Positions 37,127 to 46,788 of a stretch of DNA of 64,000 nucleotides are shown here, piece by piece (positions within the stretch are counted from its first letter, which is position 1; each line of letters begins with the position of its first letter). The position numbers and the translations under genes were made by a program. The notes below the pieces were generated by a model. That model searched no databases and was not told the origin of the DNA. It worked only from the letters and a program-made list of their open reading frames with translations. Location: the NCBI RefSeq assembly GCF_947250775.1, contig NZ_OX366349.1:1240001-1304000 (forward strand). Direction: 5' to 3'. The stretch comes from Wolbachia endosymbiont (group A) of Rhinocyllus conicus (GTDB lineage Bacteria > Pseudomonadota > Alphaproteobacteria > Rickettsiales > Anaplasmataceae).

Positions 37127-38530
37127 ATGACAACAATCAATGAAGATGTTTTGGCAAAAGGAAAGGTTACAGCTCAACCTGAAAAAAGTGAGCAAATTCA
37201 CAATAACGATACAGTAAAACAGATGGTCAATGAAGGTACTGAGAAAAACAGAAAAACATTAGATCTGAGCGAATTAAAAGAGAAAACAGCAGAAGAATTG
37301 TTAGAGTTAGCTGAAGAAAGAAAAATTTCAACTAACGGTAAAAGCAATGGTAGAATGCTAAAGCAGGAAATGATATTCAGCTTAATGAAGAAAATGAGCG
37401 AAGAAGGAGGCATAACCACAGGGAGTGGAATAGTGGAAATATTGCCTGATGGTTTCGGTTTCTTACGTTCAGCAAGTGCAAATTATGCTCCAAGTACCGA
37501 TGATGTTTATATTTCTAACGGGCAAATAAAGAAGTTTAATTTACGTACAGGAGATATGGCATGTGGAGAAATAAGGCCACCTGGTGATAAAGAAAGATAT
37601 TTTACTTTAACTAAGGTTCAAAGTATAAACTCTACTGAAGTCAGTGAATTAAGAAAGTACGTCCATTTTGATAATTTGCTTCCTCTTTATCCTGAGGAAA
37701 GCATAGTACTTGAGTGTAATAGTGGTGATGATAAAAAAGGCTTAAGCATGCGTGCTATAGATATAGTAGCTCCTCTTGGGAAAGGGCAAAGAGCGTTAGT
37801 AGTTGCTCCACCTCGCACAGGAAAAACTGTATTGCTTCAGCAAATGGCTAACTCTATAGCTATAAATCACCCTGAAATAGAATTAATAGTGTTACTTATA
37901 GATGAAAGACCTGAAGAAGTAACAGATATGATACGTTCTGTAAAAGGTGAGGTAGTGAGTTCTACGTTTGATGAGCCTGCTTACCGTCACGTACAGCTTG
38001 CTGAAATAGTAATAGAAAAAGCTAAAAGAATGGTTGAGCATAAAAAAGATGTGGTAATCCTACTTGACAATATTACTAGACTTGCACGTGCTTATAACGC
38101 TGTTATTCCTTCGTCTGGGAAAGTTCTAACTGGTGGTGTGGATTCAAATGCACTGCAGAGACCCAAGCGTTTTTTTGGAGCGGCTCGTAATATTGAAAAT
38201 GGTGGTTCTTTGACAATCATCGCTACAGCTCTTATAGACACTGGTTCAAAAATGGATGAGGTTATTTTTGAAGAGTTTAAAGGTACAGGAAACGCTGAGA
38301 TTATACTTGATAGAAAACTTTCTGATAAACGTATATTTCCAGCTATTGACATTACAAAATCCGGAACAAGGAAGGAAGAGCTATTAGTTGATAAGGCTAT
38401 ACTAAATAAAATATGGGTGTTGCGTAGAATACTCAATCCTATGGGATCTGTTGAAGCAATGGAATTTTTACGTGACAAACTACTTTTAACAAAGAGCAAT
38501 GCTGACTTTTTTAACTCCATGAATCACTAA
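37127..38530 (+). CDS. rho: Transcription termination factor Rho
   Basis: RNA-dependent hexameric helicase, 467 aa; longer than the E. coli protein by an N-terminal polar extension of about 45 residues. Rho-N domain (about 45-85), cold-shock RNA-binding domain (about 90-165, GIVEILPDGFGFLRSA), Walker A APPRTGKT near 228, Walker B VLLIDERPEEVTDM, and the Q/R-loop region RPKRFFGAARNIENGGSL. GGAGG precedes the ATG. Promoter seen at 36975. Confidence 0.97.
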   Translation: MTTINEDVLAKGKVTAQPEKSEQIHNNDTVKQMVNEGTEKNRKTLDLSELKEKTAEELLELAEERKISTNGKSNGRMLKQEMIFSLMKKMSEEGGITTGSGIVEILPDGFGFLRSASANYAPSTDDVYISNGQIKKFNLRTGDMACGEIRPPGDKERYFTLTKVQSINSTEVSELRKYVHFDNLLPLYPEESIVLECNSGDDKKGLSMRAIDIVAPLGKGQRALVVAPPRTGKTVLLQQMANSIAINHPEIELIVLLIDERPEEVTDMIRSVKGEVVSSTFDEPAYRHVQLAEIVIEKAKRMVEHKKDVVILLDNITRLARAYNAVIPSSGKVLTGGVDSNALQRPKRFFGAARNIENGGSLTIIATALIDTGSKMDEVIFEEFKGTGNAEIILDRKLSDKRIFPAIDITKSGTRKEELLVDKAILNKIWVLRRILNPMGSVEAMEFLRDKLLLTKSNADFFNSMNH

Positions 38531-38750
38531 AAGTAAGCCAGTTATGATGGATATGCTGAGCAAAAAGTAAAACGCTTTTATAGTTAAAATAATTGTATCC
38601 GTTCAGGCAATGGCGAACTTAGGGAGCGTTAAATAAACTATACGCGTCAAGTTAAGAAGCAAAGGTAAGAAAATTCAATGAACTTAAGGTGGATACTCTA
38701 GTCTTTCTATATCTGTCTTTCACAGAAAATTGTGATACCAAATTCCATTA

Positions 38751-39753
38751 CTAATCGAACAAATAAGAAACATTACAAACTCGTTTAATAGTAGTGCTGG
38801 AAATACTGACAATAAAATTACACACAACATCTTCAAGTAAGCCTATGGTATCGTAGACTCTGTTGCGTAAAGTATTGTGTTTGATATATTGCCACAACCT
38901 CTCAACAGGATTCAGTTCAGGTGAATAAGGAGGCAAGTATATAATGGTAATGTTTTCCTGAAATTTCAAACTTTTTGATCTATGCCAACTTGCACAATCC
39001 ATTACAAGAAAGGCTTCTTTCGTGCCTAAATCTTTCGACATCTGCTCCAGAAATATATTCATACAATCAGTGTTTACATATGGAGCAAGTAGGCTAATTT
39101 CCTTACCACTTCTTGGATTTACCGCACTGTAGATATAGAAATTTTGTCTACCGATTTTTATTTTAACCTGCGTTCTGATCCCTTTTTTGAACCATCCGTG
39201 TCCGATTTTTGAATGAGTTCCAAATCGTGATTCATCAAAAAAATACCTCCTTTTCAGGGTGGGAATTGACTATTTTATTGAAGTATTTTTTAAACTCTTC
39301 TTGCTTGTTTTTATCTTGTTTATGGTGCATTGGCCTTGGTGTTATGTAAGAAAATTTCATCCTTTGTATCTCACGGTGCACTGTTGATTTACCGATGTTT
39401 AGGTCAAATTCCTCTGAGATTTTTATTCGCACTTCCTTAATAGTAATATTTGGATTTTTTTCTACCCATATTTCAATTTGCTTACGTTGATTTTTGTTTA
39501 ATTTGCTTTTTCTTCGCCGCTGAGACGGGGCAAATAGTTTTTCTACTCTACCAAATTTTAGATGCTTTATCCATTCAGTCAAAGCAGTCCTTGAAATTTT
39601 ACATATTCTTGCTACAGCGCTTATACTACTTTCTTTTCCTGCTATTACCGCTTGTAACTTTTTTGAAACATATGCATTATTTCTGACCTTTTTTAACATT
39701 TCTTTCGCCAAATTTACAACTTTTTCGTCTAATAGTTTTGACCTTAATGCCAT
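38751..39753 (-). mobile_element. IS630-family insertion sequence, two-frame transposase
   Basis: Upstream frame 39753-39235 (172 aa) carries the HTH DNA-binding half (AVARICKISRTALTEWIKH). The downstream part runs from about 39240 to 38751 and holds the DDE catalytic core: FFDESRFGTHSKIGHGWFKK, LVMDCASWHRS, PPYSPELNPVERLWQYIKHN. The junction is a run of seven T (GTATTTTTTTGATGAA, minus strand); reading six T puts both frames together. So expression needs a +1 shift or polymerase slippage, as in many IS630 members, or the element carries a mutation. I could not define the terminal inverted repeats, so coordinates cover the coding part only. Confidence 0.85.
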
Positions 39754-39779
39754 TTAAACCTCGCTATTTCACTTACTTT

Positions 39780-40200
39780 AGTATAGCTTTTTTTCCATTA
39801 TCTTCTATCTGTTCTTTGTATAGTGGGAATTGGTATGACCAGTTTGTGGTAAGTTTTTTCAGGAAAATTCTCAAATTATTAATTTTGCTGCTTAACGCTA
39901 AAAACAAGTAACCGTTCACGGATTGTGAGAATGAATAAAGAACTAAGCAGTCGTAACTTTTGGAAGGGATTTTGGCCATTGAGACGTGATGTCAAAAATA
40001 TCGACAACATTCTTCCACGAACCTTTCCCCACGTTCCAACCAGGTGAAAAAGCTGTTTTTACGATAGCCGTCTAATTTGCCGTTCTGCAAGGTTGTTGAT
40101 TGACTTCAGGCTTTCGTAAAAACTTCCACACCATATCCTCGGCCTTAACATCTTAATGGCCATTCTCAAACCATTTTCGTCATTTCATGAAAAAACCCTT
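39780..40200 (-). pseudogene. IS66-like transposase remnant
   Basis: Minus-strand fragments read KSINNLAERQIRRL (about 40063-40105), then in a shifted frame YRKNSFFTWLERGERFVEE, then MAKIPSKSYDCLVLYSFSQ (39979 downward). The NN-AER-IR...RKN-FF pattern fits the C-terminal DDE part of IS66-type transposases. At least two frameshifts; dead. The rest of the 39754-40232 gap shows nothing else. Confidence 0.5.
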
Positions 40201-40232
40201 CTTTCGCATTAGTTGTGTAGCATCTTTTAATA

Positions 40233-41129
40233 TTAACAAGGCCTATAATAGTGCAGCACTGCCTTACGTATTGCCAATCCAAATTCTACTTGCTGTAAAA
40301 TAACACAATCTGCTACATCGCTGCTAATCTCAATCCCTCTATTTATTGGCCCTGGGTGCATAACAATCGCATCTGGTTTTGCGTATGATAGCTTTTGTGA
40401 ATCAAGTCCATACAAATGAAAATATTCTTTCTCTGAAGGAACAAAACAACTATTATTCATGCGCTCTTTCTGCAGTCTTAAAAGCATGATTACATCAGCA
40501 TCCTTTATACCTTCAATTAATGAATAATGGACTGAATCTACTTCAGGAAAATGCTTACAAATCAAAGTTGGTGGTGCGACCAAGCTTATCTCTGCTCCAA
40601 ACATTTTTAGCAACCTTATATTTGACCTTGCAACTCTGCTGTGCAGAATATCTCCACATATCACAACTTTGAGATCCTTTATTTGCTTTTTATGACTGCT
40701 GATTACAAGATAATCTGCAAGAGCTTGAGTTGGGTGTTCACTGCTTCCATCGCCTGCGTTGATTAGCGAGCAGCTAACATTCTTAGCCAGCATATTAACA
40801 ATACCGCTATTTTTTTGCCTGATTATTATATAGTCAGGATTCATTGCATTTAATGTTTTGATCATGTCTTTTAGATCTTCTCCCTTGTTAATAGAAGAAG
40901 ATCTTATTGGCAAAGTTACAACATTTGCTCCAAGGCTTTTTGCTGCTATTTCAAAAGACGCAAGTGTACGCGTTGAATCTTCAAAGAATAAATTTATTAC
41001 TGTCTTATTTTCCAAGATATGACTATTTGCAGCTTCTTTTTTAAGGTACTGGTTAGCCAACTTAGTTATATTTTCTACATCATCGACTGTAAGGTCTGAG
41101 ATGTTTAACAAATTCCTTCTCTTGTGCAT
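40233..41129 (-). CDS. pyrB: Aspartate carbamoyltransferase catalytic subunit
   Basis: Committed step of pyrimidine synthesis, 298 aa. Carbamoyl-phosphate loop FFEDSTRTLASFE (STRT 52-55), HPTQALADY with His132, and the Asp-binding MHPGPINRGIEI near the C-terminus are intact. No regulatory subunit gene is adjacent. It lies next to IS debris but is complete. Confidence 0.96.
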   Translation of the reverse strand: MHKRRNLLNISDLTVDDVENITKLANQYLKKEAANSHILENKTVINLFFEDSTRTLASFEIAAKSLGANVVTLPIRSSSINKGEDLKDMIKTLNAMNPDYIIIRQKNSGIVNMLAKNVSCSLINAGDGSSEHPTQALADYLVISSHKKQIKDLKVVICGDILHSRVARSNIRLLKMFGAEISLVAPPTLICKHFPEVDSVHYSLIEGIKDADVIMLLRLQKERMNNSCFVPSEKEYFHLYGLDSQKLSYAKPDAIVMHPGPINRGIEISSDVADCVILQQVEFGLAIRKAVLHYYRPC

Positions 41130-41332
41130 AGTTTCCTTTTCAACTACTTGAACCTATTCTACTTTCTTATTATTGTTTTTCAATAGACCTCTTGTGCAGC
41201 AATTGTTTTGGTGAAAGAACAGAAAAAGATAGTAAAGTCAAAATTAAGTTAGAAGGAAGAAAAAGTTCAGCGAGTCAAGAGTAAGGTACATTAGCATAAA
41301 TCTTTCATCCCAGTGTTCAGTGGCACTGGGGA

Positions 41333-42358
41333 TTACTTCCACTTACACTCATCCGCTATCATAACAGCCTCAAAAAGATGCTTCTCAAGTTCACTTAGAG
41401 GTAAATCACTTTGTGGATAATTTCCCCAAGACTTTAGTATATCGGAAGTTTCAACGCCTTCAATAACAGGGTATTCTTGGTTTTTTTTAGCGTATAGCTC
41501 TTGAGCCTGCTTGCTTACTAAAAATTCCAATAAGACTATAGCATTTTCCCTGTTTTTTGCGTTTTTTGTTACTGCTGCACCACTGATGTTTACCATTACG
41601 CCGTGATCATTGCGATTAGGAAAAAAAGCCCCTAGCTTGTCTATAACATTCTTTTTATTTTCTGATGAAAGAATTCTTGCAAAGTAATAACTATTTACTA
41701 TTGCAACATCTCCTTCACCAGCAGCTACAGCATAAATTTGGTCAGTATCACCACCACTTGGTTTTCTTGCCATATTACTCACAATTCCACTTACCCATTC
41801 TTTCGTCTTTTCAAAACCATTATTTGCAATCATAAAAGCAATCAACGACCGGTTATATGGACTTGTAGAAGAACGCACTAATATTTTTCCTTTCCATTTT
41901 TCATTTGCTAAATCTCCATAAGTACTTAAGTTTTTAGGATTTACTGACTCTTTATTATAAACCAATATTCTGGTTCTTTTTGTAAGGCCAAACCAATAAT
42001 CTTCACTATCTCTAAATTTTGCAGGTATAACACTTTTTAAAATCTCTGAATCCACTTGAGATAAAAGCCCTCTTTTTTTTGCCAAAATCAGGTTCACTGC
42101 ATCTGCAGTTAAAAGTAAGTCAGCTTCACCGCCATTTTCCATGCGTGAAAGTAGCTGAGAATAATCATCAATGATGTAACGTACTTTAATGCCTGTATTT
42201 TTTGTAAATTCATCAAATAAAGTACGTACTAATTCTTCTTTGCGCGATGAATAGACATTCACTACTTGTGAATTGTCAGTTCCGCTGTTTTTATACAAAA
42301 AAGTAATGACTATTAATACAACTGCTATTAAGGATGTGAATATAAAGGCTTTTTTCAT
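41333..42358 (-). CDS. Iron(III) ABC transporter substrate-binding protein
   Basis: A 341-aa periplasmic binding protein of the FbpA/FutA group. N-terminal signal or anchor helix (about 4-20), then VVNVYSSRKEELVRTLFDEF and GIKVRYI, the classic start of these proteins. Tyrosines expected for Fe(III) binding are seen in IVNSYYFARIL. C-terminal YPVIEGVETSDIL fits. The permease and ATPase are elsewhere. Delivers ferric iron from periplasm to the membrane complex. Confidence 0.88.
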   Translation of the reverse strand: MKKAFIFTSLIAVVLIVITFLYKNSGTDNSQVVNVYSSRKEELVRTLFDEFTKNTGIKVRYIIDDYSQLLSRMENGGEADLLLTADAVNLILAKKRGLLSQVDSEILKSVIPAKFRDSEDYWFGLTKRTRILVYNKESVNPKNLSTYGDLANEKWKGKILVRSSTSPYNRSLIAFMIANNGFEKTKEWVSGIVSNMARKPSGGDTDQIYAVAAGEGDVAIVNSYYFARILSSENKKNVIDKLGAFFPNRNDHGVMVNISGAAVTKNAKNRENAIVLLEFLVSKQAQELYAKKNQEYPVIEGVETSDILKSWGNYPQSDLPLSELEKHLFEAVMIADECKWK

Positions 42359-42518
42359 ATTGGATAAAAAATAACTTCTTTCAGTTAAAGATACTCAAAT
42401 AGCGCAATCTTAGCAAGTGTAAAATTCGTTAGATGTAGCTAATATAATTTGGATTTACCGAAGTCAATGTATGAAATAATCGAAATTGTCATTCCAGCGC
42501 GTGACGCTAAGCCATAAA

Positions 42519-42955
42519 ACCTACTTGACAAACTTCGCCAGCCCCCTTATCATGAAACTGAAGGTATTCAGTTATCTTCATCTGTGCAGATTAAACAGCA
42601 AAAAAACAACGTAGTTGGCGTCTTATTTTTAATTTTTTGCACTATGTGCACCTTATGTCTTCACAACATTTCTAGGTTTTTACCTACACAAGCTGAAACG
42701 CGCTTATAAGTCGTTTAAGACAGTATAGTACGCCAATTTGCAGGATTAGAGAGTGACAACTAGCTAACACGGGATTTCTTTTGCCTTTTTTTCTGCTTAG
42801 TAAATTTCTTAAACATTTGAACTAAGGTGAGCTGCACTTAAAAGCAGCTAAATTGCAGTGTTTAAGACTTAAAAAAACGCCAATACAGAAAATAGACAAT
42901 GACCAGGGCCTCTTTTGCCTTTTTTTTCGTTTGGTAAATTTCTTAATGTTTATAG
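42519..42955 (+). ncRNA. Intergenic repeat element A with promoter, possible small RNA gene
   Basis: After the promoter come about 430 non-coding bases. A unit of about 135 bases is present in two diverged copies: each ends in CTTTTGCCTTTTTTT and GTAAATTTCTTAA, at about 42777 and 42912, and contains GTTTAAGAC plus ACGCCAAT. The element at 54326 has the same start and end with a diverged middle. The T-rich ends may act as terminators. From memory it resembles the tandem-repeat intergenic loci used to type wMel, but this is not verified. Confidence 0.4.
42525..42553 (+). promoter_or_regulatory. Near-consensus sigma70 promoter in repeat element A
   Basis: TTGACA (42525-42530), 17-base spacer, TATCAT (42548-42553). 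Identical boxes and spacing occur at 54334-54362. No protein gene starts within 900 bases, so it may drive an untranslated RNA. Confidence 0.55.
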
Positions 42956-43430
42956 CTAAACGACAACCGTCATCCCGCTACGTGTTAGCGGGATCTATGT
43001 TAAGAGATACCGCGGCGGTATGACGTAGGGCTACAGGTGTCATCCCAGTGCCCAGACACTGGAATCCAGCTAAGTTAGTGAGTGTAAACAGTAGCCAACC
43101 TTACGTTAAAACACAACGTTCTTGATGAGATTGCATAAAAACTGGATTCCTTACATCATAGAGGCACTGCCATTATAGAGTGAACCAGTGTCTGGGCACT
43201 GGGATGACAAAAAAAGGGGCTACTTGGATGACAAAAAAGAGGCACTGGGATGACATCATAGGGGCGCTGGGATGACACCCTGACAATCGTCATCCCGCTG
43301 CTTGTTAGCGGGATCTATGCTAAGAGATACCGCGGCGGTATGACGGTCTGCGGCGGTATATTCGTTATCCCGCTACGTGTTAGCGGCTAAGAGATACCGC
43401 GGCGGTATGACGTATTACTTATTATAGCTA
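42951..43430. repeat. Palindrome cluster upstream of the EPIYA-like gene
   Basis: TATAGCTAAACGACAACCGTC opens the cluster. It holds several CGTCATCCCGCTACGTGTTAG / GATACCGCGGCGGTATGACG hairpins, a composite with CAGACACTGGAATCCAGC, a core (about 43066-43150) in reverse orientation, and CTGGATTCC. It ends near a TATAGCTATA at about 43422. No gene in 42359-43516 apart from the candidate RNA. Confidence 0.7.
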
Positions 43431-43516
43431 TAGTTCTACATGAATTACAAAAGTAATATTTACTAGATCTTAATATTTTAGATCTATATTTTAATAAATA
43501 ATGAGCTGTAATTAGT

Positions 43517-44917
43517 ATGAATGATCCATTTAAAAGTGAGAACTATAAAAAAAATCTCGACTCCTTGATAGAAGCTATAAAGCTGAAAAATATTGGTGAA
43601 CAATATAATAAAACAGTGAGAGATTTATCCCAGACATTAGAGAGTTTTACAGATAAGGCAGAAGATGTAGCTAAGTTTGTTATATGTAGTGACTTGAATA
43701 ATTATATAGAACCGGTGAACAAAAAGCCATCAGGTTTTTTTGGAATATTCAAGGAAACATTTAATAAAATCTTGGGAAAAGATGCTTCAATTCAGGATAA
43801 CGATATAAGAAATTTTGCTAATGATAAATTGCCCAGTCTTGCTGAAAAAATAACATTCGAATACCTAAATGTTTTAAAGAAAATTTCAGATTTAGAGCAA
43901 AGTAAAAAAAATCAGGAGGAACATAGATTGTATGGAGTGAACTTAGAGGATAGAACAGCGTCAAAGCAAGAAGAAAATCCTTTATATGATCTACAAGCAG
44001 GAGATTCAGGCTATGGAAGTTTATTAAATGAAGAGCATGAATATGAAGACATATCAAATTATCAAGAGAAAAAGCAAAAGGAAAATCCTTTATATGAGCA
44101 GAGAGAAGATTTAGGCTATGGAAGTTTATTAAATGAAGAGCATGAATATGAAGACATATCAAATTATCAAGAGAAGAAGAGTAAAATTTTAATAGAAAAT
44201 TCGCAGAGTTCAAAATCGCCCAAAGAAGAGCCAATTTATGCAACAGTTTCTAAAGAACATATAGAAGCAAAAAGAGAACGTAAGCAGAAACAACAACCTC
44301 AATCCCTCGTACTAACAAAACCACCAAAAGCATCGCAAGTGCCAAAAAAAATATCTACTACTGGTCAAGAAGTTAGACAAGAATCGAACGTGGTAGTCAA
44401 AGATAAACCTGCAGTACCGCCAAAGCCTAAAAATCTAAGCCGTGCTGATCAAAAAGTAAGCACAGAGCCAAAAGTAGTAGAAGTAATTCTTAAAAAATCA
44501 GCTGAAAGTAAACCTACAGTACCACTAAAATCTGAAAATCAAGACAATAGGAAATCAGCACAAAAAGCTGCTGGTAAGGCGATACCAAAAGTAGCAGCAG
44601 CTACTATGAAAGGAGGAGCTAATCGCGAGATGGGCAGTAAAGTAAAGGCATTAAAAGAAAAATTTGAGCAAAATCAAGCAAAAGGAAATGCTAATGTACG
44701 GCTTGCTGAAAGCAAAACTACCCCAGCAGCACAAGCGGATATCGGTGTGAAGAAAAAACAATCTCATTCATTTCTAACAGAGAATAAAAGATCTGCAACG
44801 AAACACATAACAGCAAAATCTGATCCAAAATCTCATGTCAGCAAAAATCCTCCTTCCACACAAGTAAGTGTTAAGGAAATGGTTGCACAAATTGAGAAAG
44901 GAAAAGGAGGAAGATAG
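43517..44917 (+). CDS. Candidate secreted effector with EPIYA/ENPLY tyrosine motifs
   Basis: A 466-aa protein with no enzyme domain. Residues 1-130 are helical and may be a folded domain. Residues about 152-222 are two near-identical repeats of 36 and 34 residues, each with ENPLY (153-157; 189-193), GYGSLLNEEHEYEDISNYQE and further tyrosines in acidic context. EEPIYATV follows, with EPIYA at 238-242. Proline motifs PAVPPKPK (298-305) and PTVPLK (333-338) fit SH3 class II ligands. The C-terminal 130 residues are basic and disordered, ending KEMVAQIEKGKGGR, compatible with a type IV secretion signal. EPIYA-type motifs are host-kinase targets in CagA, AnkA, Tarp and Bartonella Beps. Role here is inference. 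Confidence 0.75.
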   Translation: MNDPFKSENYKKNLDSLIEAIKLKNIGEQYNKTVRDLSQTLESFTDKAEDVAKFVICSDLNNYIEPVNKKPSGFFGIFKETFNKILGKDASIQDNDIRNFANDKLPSLAEKITFEYLNVLKKISDLEQSKKNQEEHRLYGVNLEDRTASKQEENPLYDLQAGDSGYGSLLNEEHEYEDISNYQEKKQKENPLYEQREDLGYGSLLNEEHEYEDISNYQEKKSKILIENSQSSKSPKEEPIYATVSKEHIEAKRERKQKQQPQSLVLTKPPKASQVPKKISTTGQEVRQESNVVVKDKPAVPPKPKNLSRADQKVSTEPKVVEVILKKSAESKPTVPLKSENQDNRKSAQKAAGKAIPKVAAATMKGGANREMGSKVKALKEKFEQNQAKGNANVRLAESKTTPAAQADIGVKKKQSHSFLTENKRSATKHITAKSDPKSHVSKNPPSTQVSVKEMVAQIEKGKGGR

Positions 44918-45115
44918 TAACATTTGGGAAAAAAACATATGGTCAAGTCAAGAGATTGTGAGCAAACTTAGGAAGTTATAGCTAAACTGACTGTATCTGT
45001 TCAGAGGAGTGGCTAATGTGCAAATATTGAAGCAAAGTGCGTGACTCACAGCTGTACGAACATTGCAATATGGCACATAGTAAACGATGTCATCCCAGTG
45101 CCCAGACACTGGGAT

Positions 45116-45441
45116 GGCTTTGTTGCATCGCTAGCTATGATGGATTAAAGATAAAAAAGATGGAGAATATCAGTAGCTTATTATTCTGGTATTTATAACA
45201 AGAACGGTCAGTGAATACCTAAATTTGAGTAAAAGAAATTTCACTACCACTCACTAATCCGGCTAAAATTCAAGAATTTCAATGCTTTAGCTATTTTCAA
45301 TAGAATTAAGTTTATTAATATAAATAATAAATTACTATTCTTAAATTTGATCAGATTGATTGCAAAAAAACAAGATTTTCAATAGGTTGCTTATAATCCT
45401 AGCTATAGTTAGCCTTTCATAAGTAGCGATGCAACAAAGCC
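45116..45441 (+). mobile_element. 326-bp MITE, copy 4
   Basis: Full copy with intact ends and the CACTGGGAT duplication, same orientation as copies 1 and 2. The left flank CAGCTGTACGAACATTGCAA and the right core (45450-45540) show that it sits inside a composite palindromic repeat. No gene in 44918-45600. Confidence 0.88.
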
Positions 45442-45575
45442 CACTGGGATCCAGTTTTTCATATAATCTCATCGAAAATGTTGTAATCACTTTCTGTGCT
45501 AGTTTGCTTGTTCACAAGCAAACTTTTCTGGTTCCCAGTGTCAAGCACTGAGATGACATCATAGGGACACTGGGA
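45442..45575. repeat. Right half of composite palindromic repeat
   Basis: CACTGGGATCCAG, AT-rich core, then CTGGTTCCCAGTGTCAAGCAC and CACTGAGATGACATCA. Also contains GTTTGCTTG-TTCA-CAAGCAAAC, a perfect small hairpin at about 45505-45525. Confidence 0.6.
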
Positions 45576-45600
45576 TCTAGGGAATGTTCAAAAAACTGTG

Positions 45601-46581
45601 TCAAATCAACTCATACACTTCATTACCAACTTCATGATGAAGTTCTGCAGTTGGATGGAAATAATCAAAAAAGAAATAATCCTTTAGTGTTTCTTCGCTA
45701 CACCCAGGGTTATAGTGAACGTCAAGTTCCCCTTTAAATATCAACTTTAAGAGTATTTTTATATTTTCTTTAAATCTCCCAATTTGGTTTGCAATGTTCG
45801 ATGTGCATGCATCTTGACAATTTAAACCTTTGCTCTTGTATTCGCTAAGCATACTTTTCATTTTAGAGTTAAGATCAAATGCTTTTATTTCAAGATTTGT
45901 ACTTTTCTTCATATAATCTAAGCCATTAGCCAATTTTGCATTGAAACTCTCTGTGAGCTTCGTAGCTAGTTCCCTTGCTTCTTCATCTCTATTAAAAGCT
46001 GGTATTGAGCCAACTTCAGGTGCGTTTGCAACAACTACATGCTTAACACCATGTTCATTTAGAACCTTAAGTGCATTACATATTTCACTCACTGCTTGTT
46101 CCAACACTTCTTCCGCTTTAGTATCGTCATAAGCAGTGGCAACCATAACATCATTTCCGCCAATTATGATGCAAAATAAATCTTCTTCACCTATATCTGG
46201 ATGATGTTTAATTACCGCATCTAGCTGGTTAGCTAAACGAAATTTATTGAAGAAATAAGAAAAAATAGGGTCAAAAATTTCAGACGCTGTTGCACATGAA
46301 ACTGCATAGTTTTGACCTTGCTGTTCGTGGCATCTACCAAAAAATGAATAACTCCACCCAGGTTTAAATTCGTCTAAATCTAAATATTTTGCTACATATT
46401 CAACAGCAGTGGGGCCATTGCTAAAAGATCCTCCTTGATAAAAAGGGTCATCAAACTTTACGCTTTTTGCAAAGGATAAGTTATTTAAAATTCCAATGAT
46501 TGCGCCATTATCGGATAAACTATCACCCAGAACATAAAAATTTCTATACTTTGAATTAGAATTGTCATTTTTGTTTGTCAT
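45601..46581 (-). CDS. GDSL/SGNH-family esterase or lipase
   Basis: A 326-aa hydrolase of the SGNH fold. Block I FYVLGDSLSDNG (Ser21), block III GGNDVM (141-146), block V DYFHPT (Asp306, His309), so the catalytic set is complete. No clear signal peptide. Related proteins in intracellular bacteria act as phospholipases or acyltransferases (for example PlaA/SseJ types), so a role on host or own lipids is possible; the substrate is unknown. Stands alone on the minus strand. Confidence 0.85.
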   Translation of the reverse strand: MTNKNDNSNSKYRNFYVLGDSLSDNGAIIGILNNLSFAKSVKFDDPFYQGGSFSNGPTAVEYVAKYLDLDEFKPGWSYSFFGRCHEQQGQNYAVSCATASEIFDPIFSYFFNKFRLANQLDAVIKHHPDIGEEDLFCIIIGGNDVMVATAYDDTKAEEVLEQAVSEICNALKVLNEHGVKHVVVANAPEVGSIPAFNRDEEARELATKLTESFNAKLANGLDYMKKSTNLEIKAFDLNSKMKSMLSEYKSKGLNCQDACTSNIANQIGRFKENIKILLKLIFKGELDVHYNPGCSEETLKDYFFFDYFHPTAELHHEVGNEVYELI

Positions 46582-46788
46582 AATATTTACCGTAGATTAG
46601 CATGTTGTTTCATTAGATTCATAAAAAAAAATAGCGGTGCAACTTTTTTACAACCCCCATTTTAAACTTTATTGTGCATTTCCTTCATATCATACCTTTT
46701 TGAAAAAACGTTTTATTTTAAAAACGCTCTGACTTTTTCTCCACTTTTTCCGGGCAAAATCAGCTTCTTCTTAACTTGACACGTATAC

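Noticed and set aside
38531..38750. IS630 terminal inverted repeats
   Set aside because: Candidate ends on both sides were compared by eye and did not match convincingly, so the element limits were left at the coding part.
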